From an uncultured bacterium (GTDB lineage Bacteria > Bacillota > Clostridia > Oscillospirales > Oscillospiraceae), in NCBI GenBank assembly GCA_947073515.1, contig CAMTMC010000023.1:1-37504 (forward strand): 37,504 nucleotides of DNA, in the 5' to 3' direction. Numbering within the stretch: position 1 is the first letter of the stretch; the number at the start of each line of letters is the position of its first letter. Below are positions 8,309-16,380 of this stretch, piece by piece. The notes under the pieces were generated by a model. The model made no database searches. It saw nothing but the letters and a program-made list of their open reading frames with translations, and was not told where the DNA came from. The position numbers and the translations under genes were made by a program.

Positions 8309-9610
8309 TCACTGTAAAATCCTGTTCAACTGAGCCAGGCTGTCCTCATAGGAGAAGGATTCATCCACCGCCTGCATGAGGAACTGGTTGATGGCGTCCA
8401 TCTTGGTCAGGGCGTGGTCCAATTTGGGGTTGGTCCCCGCCTTGTAGGCCCCGATGGAGACCAGGTCGGCGTTTTTCTCATAAACCCCCATGATGTCTCG
8501 GAGCTTCGAGGCCAGCCGCCGGTGCTCCGGGGAGACAATCTCCACCATCAGACGGGAGATGCTGGCCCCCACGTCGATGGCGGGGAAGTGGTTGGCGTTG
8601 GCCAGCTGGCGGGACAGGACGATATGGCCGTCCAAAATGCCCCGGACCGTGTCGGCGATGGGCTCGTTGGTGTCGTCGCCCTCCACCAGAACGGTGTAGA
8701 CCCCGGTAATGGAGCCCTTCTCAAAGTTCCCGCTGCGCTCCAGCAGCTTGGGCAGCTCGGCGTAAATGGAGGGGGTGTACCCTCTGGCCACCGGCGGCTC
8801 GCCCACCGCCAGGCCGATCTCGCGCTGGGCCATGGCGAACCGGGTGAGGGAGTCCATCATCAGCAGGACATCATAGCCCTGATCCCGGAAGTACTCGGCG
8901 ATACTGGTGGCCACGCTGGGACACTTCATCCGCAGCATGGCGGGCTGGTCGGAGGTGGCCACCACCAGGACGGAACGGCGCATGCCCTCCTCCCCCAGAT
9001 CCTTGTGCATAAACTCCAGAACCTCGCGGCCCCGCTCGCCCACCAGGGCGATGACGTTGATGTCCGCCTTTACGTTCTTGGCGATCATCCCCATGAGCGT
9101 GGACTTGCCCACGCCGGAGCCGGCGAAGATCCCGATACGCTGGCCCTTTCCGATGGTCAGCAGGCTGTCAATGGCTTTGATCCCGAACTCCATCCGCTCC
9201 CGGATGGGGGGGCGGGCCATGGGGTTGATATAGCCGCTGTCCACAGAGAAGGTGTCCGCCCGGCCGAAGGGGTCCAGCCCGTCGATGGGCTGGCCCAGGG
9301 CGTTGATTACCCGGCCCCGGAGAAAGGGGCCCACCGGCAGGGTCAGGCGCTTGCCGGTGTTGCGGACAAAGTTGCCCGCTGAGATGCCGCTCATGTTGGC
9401 GTATGGCATCAGGAGGATGTGGTCATTTTTAAAGCCCACCACCTCGGCGGGGACCTGTCCTCCTGACTCGTTGGAATAGATTCGGCAGATATCGCCGATG
9501 GCGGCCCGGCCGCCGGAGGCCTCAATGGACATGCCCACGATATTCTCGATTTTCCCGGTCCGGCCCACCGTCTCGGCGGAGCGGACGGTGGGGATTAACT
9601 CCCGGAACAT
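8309..9610 (-). CDS. fliI: Flagellum-specific ATP synthase FliI
   Basis: This is the export-apparatus ATPase, homologous to the F1 beta subunit. The Walker A motif GSGVGKST is near residues 163-170, and Walker B VLLMMDSLTRFAMAQREI is near 244-262. ALVGERGREVLEF and the SGNFEKGSITGVYTVLVEGDD loop are typical. The ATG at 9610 gives 433 aa and has GAGG about 9 nt upstream. A GTG five codons earlier (9625) is possible but has a poor site. It follows fliH closely, and FliH, FliI and FliJ act as one complex at the membrane. Confidence 0.97.
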   Translation of the reverse strand: MFRELIPTVRSAETVGRTGKIENIVGMSIEASGGRAAIGDICRIYSNESGGQVPAEVVGFKNDHILLMPYANMSGISAGNFVRNTGKRLTLPVGPFLRGRVINALGQPIDGLDPFGRADTFSVDSGYINPMARPPIRERMEFGIKAIDSLLTIGKGQRIGIFAGSGVGKSTLMGMIAKNVKADINVIALVGERGREVLEFMHKDLGEEGMRRSVLVVATSDQPAMLRMKCPSVATSIAEYFRDQGYDVLLMMDSLTRFAMAQREIGLAVGEPPVARGYTPSIYAELPKLLERSGNFEKGSITGVYTVLVEGDDTNEPIADTVRGILDGHIVLSRQLANANHFPAIDVGASISRLMVEIVSPEHRRLASKLRDIMGVYEKNADLVSIGAYKAGTNPKLDHALTKMDAINQFLMQAVDESFSYEDSLAQLNRILQ

Positions 9611-9636
9611 ATCCCTATGCCTCACTTCTCAATATA

Positions 9637-10488
9637 TTACCACTCAAGCCCCAGCTGGTCATACAGCACGTCCTTGATCCGGGACATCTGGGTGGACACG
9701 CTGGCGTCCACGATCTCATCCGGGGTCTCGATGATGCAGGTTCCGCCCTCGTCGTCCCCCATGGGGACCACCTTGATGTGCTGGGACAGGGCCCCAAGGG
9801 TACTGGTCAGGGCGGGTGAGATCTGTGCCATCCCCCGGGCGTCGCAGCCTGAAATATAGATATGCACCCACTCCTGGCGCTTCATCCGCTCGGTGGCGGT
9901 CTGGATCATACGGACAATGACCTCGCTGCTGCTCTTCAGGCTCACCCGGACCACCTTCTCGGCCACGGCGATGCACAGGTCCAGCAGCTCGTCCCGGGTC
10001 TGGAGGAGCATCTCCTCCCGGGCCAGCGAGGCCTTTTCCAGGAAGACCTGGATATCCTTCTCCAGCCGGGCGGCCGTGGCCTCCCGGTCCCGGATGGCGT
10101 CCTCCATGGCCTTGGCGGTGCCCTGGGCGTAGCCCTCCCGGTAACCCTCGTCCCGGGCGCCCGCCCGGACATCCTCCGCCTCGGCGGCAGCCTGCGCCCT
10201 GGCCTGGTCCAAAATCTGCTGGGCCTCCTCCCGGGCCTGGCTCAAAATGAGCTCTGCCTGGAGCTGGGCGTAGTGGACCGGGGTGACGGGCTCGGTTTTG
10301 ACAGGCTCCTCCTGGGGGAGGCTGTCAAGGCCCGCCTCCTCAGGGAGGGGACCAGTCTCCGGCAGCTCCGCCCACTCGTCCAGCTCCTGGAGGAGTGGAT
10401 TATCCTCCCCGCTCTCAATGGAGTTGGCGTCTGGCAGAATATAGGTCTCAGCCTTTGGCTCCAGAAAGCCCTTGAGGATATTACGCAA
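9637..10488 (-). CDS. fliH: Flagellar assembly protein FliH
   Basis: This is the negative regulator and stator-like partner of FliI. The N-terminal 90 residues are acidic and Pro-rich. A long helical region from about 95 to 165 (AELILSQAREEAQQILDQAR onwards) carries an AxxxG-like pattern, and the C-terminal domain has LCIAVAEKVVRVSL. The start is a TTG inside the end of fliG: the two overlap by 8 nt (TTGCGTAA), with AAAGGA 8 nt upstream. No better start exists. The overlap suggests translational coupling to fliG. Confidence 0.92.
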   Translation of the reverse strand: MRNILKGFLEPKAETYILPDANSIESGEDNPLLQELDEWAELPETGPLPEEAGLDSLPQEEPVKTEPVTPVHYAQLQAELILSQAREEAQQILDQARAQAAAEAEDVRAGARDEGYREGYAQGTAKAMEDAIRDREATAARLEKDIQVFLEKASLAREEMLLQTRDELLDLCIAVAEKVVRVSLKSSSEVIVRMIQTATERMKRQEWVHIYISGCDARGMAQISPALTSTLGALSQHIKVVPMGDDEGGTCIIETPDEIVDASVSTQMSRIKDVLYDQLGLEW

Positions 10489-11506
10489 TGATATCGTCCT
10501 TTCCGCCCTTCAGGATCACGATCTCGTTCCGCTCCTCCAGGTCGCGGATCACGCCCACAATACGCTGCTGGGCGTCCTCCACGTCCTTCATGCGGACATT
10601 GCTCGTGATCTCCAGATCGTCCCGGATGCTCTCCGCCATACGGGCGGACATGTTGGTAAACAGCTTGTTGGCCACCTCGCTGTTGGCTGTCTTGAGGGAG
10701 AGCACCAGATCCCGCTGGTCGCAGTCCCGCAGGAAGCGCTGGACAGACCGGTCGTCCATGGTGACGATATCCTCGAAGACAAACATCCGCTTGCGGATCT
10801 CGTCGGCCAGCTCCTCGTTGTGGGCCGTCAGGCCGTCGAAGATGGACTTTTCGCTGGACCGGTCCAAATTGTTCATGATGCCGGCTACGTAGTCTATGCC
10901 GCCCACCTTCACATTGGAACTGGTAATGATGCTGGAGAACTTCCGCTCCATCTCCGCCTCAATGATCTTGATGGCGGCGGGGGAGGCGCTCTCCATGGTG
11001 GCGATGGCCTCCACCACCCGGATCTGCCGGTCGGGCTCCAGCTGCTCGATGACGCCGGCGGCCTTGTCCGGGTCCACATAGCTGAGGACCAGGGCCATGG
11101 TCTGGGGGCGCTCGTTCTGGAGGGCGGAGTACAGGGATTTCACATCCGCCTTGTTCAGGAAGGCGAACTCCCGGGTCTTCAGGGACTTGGTGACCTTCTC
11201 CAGCAGCTGCTGGGCCGTCTGGTTGCCGAAAGCCTTTTCCAGCACCGTCCGGGCGTACTCCAGGCCGCCCTCGGTCACCGCCTTGTTGGTGAGGCAGGCC
11301 TGGTAGAACTCCGTAAGGACTTCCTCGGTCTGGGCGGAATCCAGCATGCCCAGCCGGGCCACCTCCAACGTGAGGGTCTCAATGTCCTCCGGCTCCATGT
11401 ACTGGTACAGGCTGGAGGCTTTCTCCGCCCCCAGGGAGACGATCACCGCGGCTGCCTTCTGGGAGGCGCTCAGCTTTACAGCGGGTTGGGTCTGGGTCTC
11501 AGGCAT
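10481..11506 (-). CDS. fliG: Flagellar motor switch protein FliG
   Basis: This rotor protein links the MS ring to the C ring and receives torque from MotA. The N-terminal domain starts LSASQKAAAVIVSLGAEKAS. The middle domain includes GLEYARTVLEKAFG. The C-terminal torque helix is visible as MFVFEDIVTMDDRSVQRFLR and DQRDLVLSLK, with the charged residues expected at the MotA contact. It is 341 aa, full length. The ATG overlaps the fliF stop by 8 nt (ATGCCTGA), with GAGG just upstream of the ATG. Confidence 0.97.
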   Translation of the reverse strand: MPETQTQPAVKLSASQKAAAVIVSLGAEKASSLYQYMEPEDIETLTLEVARLGMLDSAQTEEVLTEFYQACLTNKAVTEGGLEYARTVLEKAFGNQTAQQLLEKVTKSLKTREFAFLNKADVKSLYSALQNERPQTMALVLSYVDPDKAAGVIEQLEPDRQIRVVEAIATMESASPAAIKIIEAEMERKFSSIITSSNVKVGGIDYVAGIMNNLDRSSEKSIFDGLTAHNEELADEIRKRMFVFEDIVTMDDRSVQRFLRDCDQRDLVLSLKTANSEVANKLFTNMSARMAESIRDDLEITSNVRMKDVEDAQQRIVGVIRDLEERNEIVILKGGKDDIIA

Positions 11507-13112
11507 CCTCGTTCTCCCCCTTCAGCCACATTTTCACGATCTGGGCCGCAATCTCCGGGTTGCTCTGGGCGAACTGCCGGACAGACTTACGCAGCTCCAT
11601 ACTCTTCTCGGTGTTGATCTCCATAATATCGGCGCCGGTGGTGACGGGGACGCTTGCCAGGATCGCCGCCGCCTCAGCGGCGGCCGCGGCGGCGGCCTCC
11701 TCCTCCAGGGCCAGCTGCTTGGCCTTCTTCTTCTTTTTCTTCTTCTTGAGGATCAGCAGGACAATCACCAGCACGATCAGGAACAGGACCAGGCCGCCGA
11801 TCCCGGCGTACAGCACCCAGGGCTCCAGCTGAATCCCAGCGGACGGGCCGGCCACAATCCCCTTCTCGAAGGGGGCGATCAGCACGGACACCCGGTTTTC
11901 CGGCATTTCCCCGCCGATGCCGGCGGCCATGGCCACATGGCCGCGCAGGGTGGCGGTGTCCACCGAATTGGCGTTGGGGGCGTCCTGGTTGATGGTGACA
12001 GACACGCTCACATCGGTGATGGTGCCGGCCATGACCTCCCGCTGTTCCACAGTGGTGTCGGTGTTATAGTCCTTGTCGGTCTGATTGCCCGCGTAGGTCT
12101 CATTTCCATTGAGGTCGGGCTCCCGGTTGGGGTAGGTGGGGAGATCGGCGTTGCTCTCAGTGCCCACGGGGCCGCCCACAGGCTCGGTGCCGTCCCGGAT
12201 GATCTCCCAGAAGATGTGCTCGCTGCCGATGAGCCCGGCGTTGGGGGCGGCCCCCTCCGGCTGGCGGTAGGCGGTGGACTCGATCACCCTCCGGTCCACG
12301 TCCACCACGCTGTTGACGGCCACCTTCACGTTGTCCCGGCCGTAGATGGCCCCCAGGGATTCCATCACCTGGGTGCGCACCCGGTTGTTGATCTGCTCCT
12401 CATACTGGAGCTTCAAGGCGCTGGCGTCCTGGATGCTGCTCAGCTCGCCGGTATATGTATTGCCCCGGTCGTCCACAATGGACACGTTGCCGATCTCCAG
12501 CCCCTCCTGGGCGTGGGACACGGCGTTGCGGATGGCGTTGGCCATCTGGTCGCTGATCCGGTTGACCCCGTTGTCCAGGAACAAGGTGACGCTGGCGCTG
12601 GCGGGGGTGGGGTCGTCAAACACGTAGGTCTGCTCCGAGCCCGGGGAGATCACCACATCCACGTCCCGGATCCCCTCCCACTTGCGGAAGATACCCTCCA
12701 GCTTCTCCATGGTGGAGATCAGGTAGGCCCGGTCCAGCTGGGAGTTGGTGGTCAGCCCGCCGGAATGTTCCGTGTAGTAGGGGAACAGGGCGCCGGTGGT
12801 GGGGTAGCCCGCCAGGGCCAGCTGGGCCTGGAGCTGGCTTACCTGGTTCTCCGGCACCAATATGGAGTCCCCGCTGACCTGGTAGTCCGTGATCCCATTG
12901 TCGCTCAGATAACCCATGATCGAGCTGGTCTCTGTGGACGACAGCCCGGTGTACAGCACGCCGTAGGGCTTGTTGCTGAGCATCACCGCCGCCGCGACGA
13001 TGAGGACCAGGATGATCCCCGCGCACACACCCAGCAGGATCCGGGTCTTCTTATTCATTTTTATAAAAAAAGCCTTTATCTTTTCCCAAAGACCTTTCAG
13101 CTTTGTATCCAA
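11499..13112 (-). CDS. fliF: Flagellar MS-ring protein FliF
   Basis: This membrane ring is the foundation of the basal body. There are two membrane helices: residues 24-45 (ILLGVCAGIILVLIVAAAVM) and about 432-455 (AGIGGLVLFLIVLVIVLLIL). The periplasmic ring-building motifs lie between them, for example SQLQAQLALAGYP. Right after the second helix comes a run of eight lysines, then an Ala-rich helix. The C-terminus, ENDA-like and ending ENEDA, is the FliG-binding tail. The start is TTG, with GGAGG 8 nt upstream. At 537 aa it is of normal length. Confidence 0.96.
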   Translation of the reverse strand: MDTKLKGLWEKIKAFFIKMNKKTRILLGVCAGIILVLIVAAAVMLSNKPYGVLYTGLSSTETSSIMGYLSDNGITDYQVSGDSILVPENQVSQLQAQLALAGYPTTGALFPYYTEHSGGLTTNSQLDRAYLISTMEKLEGIFRKWEGIRDVDVVISPGSEQTYVFDDPTPASASVTLFLDNGVNRISDQMANAIRNAVSHAQEGLEIGNVSIVDDRGNTYTGELSSIQDASALKLQYEEQINNRVRTQVMESLGAIYGRDNVKVAVNSVVDVDRRVIESTAYRQPEGAAPNAGLIGSEHIFWEIIRDGTEPVGGPVGTESNADLPTYPNREPDLNGNETYAGNQTDKDYNTDTTVEQREVMAGTITDVSVSVTINQDAPNANSVDTATLRGHVAMAAGIGGEMPENRVSVLIAPFEKGIVAGPSAGIQLEPWVLYAGIGGLVLFLIVLVIVLLILKKKKKKKKAKQLALEEEAAAAAAAEAAAILASVPVTTGADIMEINTEKSMELRKSVRQFAQSNPEIAAQIVKMWLKGENEDA

Positions 13113-13160
13113 CCTGGTCCCCTCCGGCCTAATCTCTTAAAACGCGGGCATAGCGGCCCA

Positions 13161-13472
13161 TTACAGGCTCATCCGCATCAGCTCGCTGTAGGCGTCCATC
13201 GCCTTGTTGCGCAGCTGGATCAGCAATTCCGAGGCGGTGCTGGCCTTGGCCGCAGCGATGCTGACCTCCGCCGGGTTGTCTACCTGGCCGGTGGCCAGGC
13301 CGTACAACAGGCGGTTGTGCTCATCGCTGGTCTGGCGCACATTGTCCACGGCGGAGCGGAAAATATCGGCGAAGATCAGCCCGGAGGCCTGCCCGTCTCC
13401 CTTGTCCTCCCCCCGCTGGGACAGCGGCTCCCACAGGGGCTGGATGGGGCTGATATGATTCATAAATTCCAT
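13161..13472 (-). CDS. fliE: Flagellar hook-basal body protein FliE
   Basis: A small rod protein joining the MS ring to the proximal rod. The C-terminal half matches FliE: FADIFRSAVDNVRQTSDEHN, then EVSIAAAKASTASELLIQLRNKAMDAYSELMRM. The open frame continues 26 codons further upstream with a hydrophobic stretch. That stretch is spacer DNA, since GGGAGG sits 7 nt before the ATG at 13472. The chosen start gives 103 aa, the usual size. It lies between flgC and fliF. Confidence 0.93.
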   Translation of the reverse strand: MEFMNHISPIQPLWEPLSQRGEDKGDGQASGLIFADIFRSAVDNVRQTSDEHNRLLYGLATGQVDNPAEVSIAAAKASTASELLIQLRNKAMDAYSELMRMSL

Positions 13473-13600
13473 GGAAAAACCTCCCACAATCAGTAAAATA
13501 CACCAAATGCCCAGGCTCTCAAAGCGCAGTACAAGGCCAGACCATTTCATGTCTTTTCAGGACTCCGCCTGCCGAACAAAAATATGCCTGGCCTAGACCA

Positions 13601-14065
13601 CTATTTGCCGATCTCCATTCCCTTGGCGATCACGCTCTTCAATAAATTAAAGGCCGTCACATTCGCGGAGTAGGCCTGGCTGGCCGCCATGCCATCGGTG
13701 ATCTCTTTCACCAGATCCACGTTTGGCAGCTCTACATACCCCTCCTCGTTTGCGTCGGGATCAGTGGGGTCATATTTCAGCTTAAAATCCGAGGGGTCCT
13801 CGGCCACCTCAGCCACACGCACGCCGCCCCGGGTCTCTGTGGCCAGCCGGCCTCCCCGGCCATTCCGGGTCCGGGCCAGCACGTCCGCAAAGCGGCCCAC
13901 CCCGTTGTCCGCCTCGAAGACGGTGATCTTCCTGCGGTAAGGGCCCTCACCCTCCTCGGTGCGGGTGGTGTTCATATTCACAATATTCTCGGAGATCACG
14001 TCCAGGCGCTGCTGCTGGGCAGTAAAGCCGGACCCAATCACATCAATGGAACTGACGAAAGCCAT
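13601..14065 (-). CDS. flgC: Flagellar basal-body rod protein FlgC
   Basis: A proximal rod subunit. The N-terminus SGFTAQQQRLDVISENIVNMNTT is the rod/hook family signature. The C-terminus YVELPNVDLVKEITDGMAASQAYSANVTAFNLLKSVIAKGMEIGK is typical of FlgC. It is 154 aa. The ATG has TTGGAGGG about 8 nt upstream. It follows flgB by about 108 nt, a fairly wide gap for this operon in which I see no terminator. Confidence 0.96.
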   Translation of the reverse strand: MAFVSSIDVIGSGFTAQQQRLDVISENIVNMNTTRTEEGEGPYRRKITVFEADNGVGRFADVLARTRNGRGGRLATETRGGVRVAEVAEDPSDFKLKYDPTDPDANEEGYVELPNVDLVKEITDGMAASQAYSANVTAFNLLKSVIAKGMEIGK

Positions 14066-14173
14066 ATCTCAGCCCTCCAAATTTAAATACGCCGGCCGCT
14101 GCCGGGCGGCCCTCCGCCAGGGAACGGCAAAACCCCTGTCTCTTTCTCGAGGAGACAAGGTTCATAGTCTCTC

Positions 14174-14566
14174 TTACTGGCCCCGGATGACACTGCGCAG
14201 GTTGGAAAAATAGCCGTTGATGGAGTCCATCACGTACTGCATCTGGTAGGCGGCCCGCACGGCCTCCACCTCCTGCTCCGCCACGTTGACGCCGTTGTCA
14301 TCCATGCGCATGCTCTCGTTGGAGGCCACATGGACCTGGGGCGCCGAGGCGCTGATGGCCGACCGGAGGGCGGACCTGGGCCTCTCCCGGTTTGCGGCGG
14401 CCCTGAGGCGGCTGTCAAACTCCTCCTCAAAGGTGACGTATTTGGCCTTGTAATTGGGCGTCTCGGCGTTGACAATATTCTCATTAATGGCACTCAGCTT
14501 GGTCCACTGGAAGTTCATAGAGCGCTCCAGCATCAAAAGCGAGTTGGAAAACAAACGGTCAGACAT
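14174..14566 (-). CDS. flgB: Flagellar basal-body rod protein FlgB
   Basis: A proximal rod subunit and the first gene of the long flagellar operon. It starts MSDRLFSNSLLMLERSMNFQ, followed by the rod signature LSAINENIVNAETPNYKAK. The C-terminus EQEVEAVRAAYQMQYVMDSINGYFSNLRSVIRGQ is typical of FlgB. It is 130 aa. GGAGGCAG lies about 6 nt upstream of the ATG. Two sigma-A-like promoters are visible 45-160 nt upstream. Confidence 0.96.
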   Translation of the reverse strand: MSDRLFSNSLLMLERSMNFQWTKLSAINENIVNAETPNYKAKYVTFEEEFDSRLRAAANRERPRSALRSAISASAPQVHVASNESMRMDDNGVNVAEQEVEAVRAAYQMQYVMDSINGYFSNLRSVIRGQ

Positions 14567-14610
14567 TTGGTCTGCCTCCTGTCTTGCTCAAGTTAAAATA
14601 TTTCTGTCCC

Positions 14611-14640
14611 AGTATAGCAGGAACACAGCGGGGCTGTCAA
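14611..14640 (-). promoter_or_regulatory. Sigma-A promoter P1 of the flgB operon
   Basis: On the minus strand the -35 box is TTGACA (14635-14640) and the -10 box is TATACT (14611-14616), with an 18-bp spacer. This is close to consensus and about 45 nt upstream of the flgB ATG. It suggests the early flagellar operon is read by the housekeeping sigma factor, as in Bacillus subtilis. Confidence 0.85.
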
Positions 14641-14675
14641 GGGCACAGTGCCCCTTCCCCACCAGCGGTGGGAAG
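14641..14675 (-). repeat. Two adjacent inverted repeats upstream of promoter P1
   Basis: GGGCACAGTGCCC (14641-14653) is a palindrome centred on A. Next to it CTTCCCCACC (14654-14663) pairs with GGTGGGAAG (14667-14675) with a one-base bulge. They abut the -35 box of P1. They could be a repressor or activator site, or RNA hairpins in a transcript from P2. Neither ends in a T-tract. Confidence 0.55.
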
Positions 14676-14699
14676 CCCTTTGAACATATTTCTATTGCA

Positions 14700-14728
14700 A
14701 TTATATTCTTTTTTCCGGCATAGCACAA
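14700..14728 (-). promoter_or_regulatory. Possible upstream promoter P2 of the flgB operon
   Basis: On the minus strand TTGTGC (14723-14728) is followed after 17 bp by a perfect TATAAT (14700-14705). It lies in an AT-rich block. RNA from it would pass through the two hairpins at 14641-14675 before reaching P1 and flgB. Confidence 0.5.
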
Positions 14729-14903
14729 GAGAAACGCAACAATTTTTTCAGTTTTTTATGTTGATATTATGTCCGCCCTGTTTCAGCCCTCAGCGACCCC
14801 GCCCGGCCCCGCTGTGCCCGGGAGCTCTGGCCGGGATGCGCCGCAGCTAATCTGTAGCATACAACATAATCGACTCCAATGCAAGGGGAATTTTTGGAAT
14901 GAC

Positions 14904-14937
14904 AGCGGCGGCAAAAGGGATATCCCCTGCCGCCGCT
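14904..14937 (-). terminator. Strong hairpin downstream of csrA
   Basis: AGCGGCGGCA (14904-14913) pairs perfectly with TGCCGCCGCT (14928-14937), and the loop contains its own GGGATATCCC palindrome. It lies 41 nt after the csrA stop. No T-tract follows on the minus strand, so it may be a transcript end that needs help, or an RNA-stabilising 3' structure. Confidence 0.5.
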
Positions 14938-14977
14938 CGTGTTTCGCCTATCATTTAGCTGGAGCCCGTGCCTATTG

Positions 14978-15220
14978 TTATGCGCTCCCCTCCGGGCCGC
15001 CCTCCTTGAGCACGCCCAGCAGCTCCAGGGGCGGGGCCTCCTCGTCCGCGGCCTCCCGGTTGGTCTGGGCGGCCACCTTCAGCTCGCTGCGCAGGATGGG
15101 CACGCTCCTGGGGGCCTGGATAGCCAGGCGCACCCGGCCGGCCTCCACTGAGAGGACTGAGATCTCCACATTGTCGCCGATGAGCAGGGACTCCCCCTCT
15201 TTCCGCTGGAGGATCAGCAT
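14978..15220 (-). CDS. csrA: Carbon storage regulator CsrA
   Basis: A small RNA-binding dimer that blocks translation at GGA-containing hairpins. In Bacillus subtilis its target is the flagellin mRNA. MLILQRKEGESLLIGDNVEI and RVRLAIQAPRSVPILRSEL match the family, including the VPILRxE region used for RNA and FliW contact. A 30-residue acidic, Pro-containing tail is longer than in minimal CsrA (80 aa against about 61-74). The ATG overlaps the fliW stop by 7 nt (ATGCTGA), so the antagonist and regulator are translationally coupled. Confidence 0.95.
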   Translation of the reverse strand: MLILQRKEGESLLIGDNVEISVLSVEAGRVRLAIQAPRSVPILRSELKVAAQTNREAADEEAPPLELLGVLKEGGPEGSA

Positions 15221-15669
15221 GGCCCATCCCCCTCTTTCCGCCCAAACTCCGACAGAAGGTGGTGCATGTGGTATTCCTTGTCCTCCAGGATCACCTGCAT
15301 GGCCCGGCGGGTGCCGTCATTGATCACCACGGGACAGCGCAGGTTCACCGTGCTGTCCGCCACCGGCCTGCGCACCACGCACAGGGTATAGAAGCACAGG
15401 TCCTCGCTGCGCTCCACCCCCATGGCCTTCAGCTCCGGAGTGGTCAGCCGAGGGGCATAGTCCGGCTTCAGGGAGAAGGGGTTCATGGCCACAAAGGCCA
15501 GTCCCGGGGTGGCCGCGCTCTGGAAGCAGAGCAGCGTCCCCTCGCTGTCCTCAAAGGGCAGGAGGAAAAACTCCTTCTCCTCCTCAAAGCCGAACAGCCC
15601 CTCGGGGAAGTGGAGCAGGTCCTCCTCCGGACAGTCGATCTCACCGAAATACTTGGTCTGTAAGCGCAA
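15214..15669 (-). CDS. fliW: Flagellar assembly factor FliW
   Basis: FliW binds CsrA or flagellin in turn, so that free flagellin controls its own translation. The family start is QTKYFGEIDCPEEDLLHFPEGLFGFEEEKEF. The core has TPGLAFVAMNPFSLKPDYAP and the later NLRCPVVIND. It is 151 aa. The start is TTG at 15669 with AGGAGG about 8 nt upstream. The gene precedes and overlaps csrA, the conserved pair order. Confidence 0.95.
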   Translation of the reverse strand: MRLQTKYFGEIDCPEEDLLHFPEGLFGFEEEKEFFLLPFEDSEGTLLCFQSAATPGLAFVAMNPFSLKPDYAPRLTTPELKAMGVERSEDLCFYTLCVVRRPVADSTVNLRCPVVINDGTRRAMQVILEDKEYHMHHLLSEFGRKEGDGPC

Positions 15670-15685
15670 GACAGTTCCTCCTAAA

Positions 15686-16294
15686 TCACGCCCTCACGTC
15701 CACCGGCTCGTAGTTGGGGTCGGAGGAGGGGGGCACATAGATGGGGCCGCCGATATACTTGATGACCACCTCAGGCCGCTGGGTCACGGTAAACTCGATA
15801 TCGCCGGGGGTAAACTCAAAGCTGGCCTGGTTCAGCTTCCAGTCGAAGTTCAGCTTATCCATCTCATAGCGGATATTCATCTCGCCGGGGTCCCAAGTGA
15901 TCTCAGGCCCGACCTTGGGCAGGAAGTCGATGCCCACGTTGGTCTTCACATCCTTCATCATGGTTTCCTCCGCGAACTGGGTGACCAGCTCCTCCCCCAC
16001 CTGGGTCTTCAGCAGCAGCTGGCCCTGGCGGGCGAAGGTGGCGGTGGCCTGATAGGCCGCCTGCTGCCCCTTCTGGGCCCCCTGGTCCAGATAGCGGGCC
16101 AGGGTGGGCGACAGGGAATTCCTCGCCTCAAAGGTGTCGATGTTCACCCGGATGGGCCGGCTCTTGATGCTCAGGCCGTTCTCCTCCCTGGTGACCTCCA
16201 TCTCGGCGGTGCCGCGGGCGTACTGCAGCTTGGCGTTGGTGGTCTTCATCTCGATTTGGATGGGTACCGTTGTAATTTCAATCAGTGATTTCAT
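15686..16294 (-). CDS. DUF6470 (YviE-like) flagellar-locus protein
   Basis: A 202-aa protein of unknown function matching the position and general character of Bacillus subtilis YviE, which lies between flgL and fliW. The N-terminal IQIEMKTTNAKLQYARGTAEMEV and the repeated I-x-T-F/V patterns fit DUF6470, and the Pro-rich C-terminus contains YVPPSSDPNYEPVDV. It has no signal peptide or membrane segment. The ATG at 16294 was chosen. A GTG at 16306 lies only one base after GGGAG, so neither start has ideal spacing. Confidence 0.8.
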   Translation of the reverse strand: MKSLIEITTVPIQIEMKTTNAKLQYARGTAEMEVTREENGLSIKSRPIRVNIDTFEARNSLSPTLARYLDQGAQKGQQAAYQATATFARQGQLLLKTQVGEELVTQFAEETMMKDVKTNVGIDFLPKVGPEITWDPGEMNIRYEMDKLNFDWKLNQASFEFTPGDIEFTVTQRPEVVIKYIGGPIYVPPSSDPNYEPVDVRA

Positions 16295-16380
16295 TGTGTG
16301 ACGCACGCTCCCTTCTGCTGTAATCTAGGCATCCATACCTTTATCCGCACACAATTTATCAATTTCCGGGCGCTCCCGGG

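Larger units (their letters stand above)
14567..14977. other. Intergenic region between csrA and flgB
   Basis: This 411-nt stretch has no gene I can support. It holds the csrA 3' hairpin, an AT-rich block, promoter P2, two inverted repeats and promoter P1. In Bacillus subtilis a flagellin gene follows csrA. None is present here. Confidence 0.6.

Noticed and set aside
11346-13496. A 716-codon plus-strand frame opposite fliF and fliG
   Set aside because: Same cause. The antisense product is low-complexity and fliF/fliG are certain.
13473-13550. A hydrophobic N-terminal extension of FliE that looks like a signal peptide
   Set aside because: The GGGAGG site just before 13472 and the normal family length show it is untranslated spacer.
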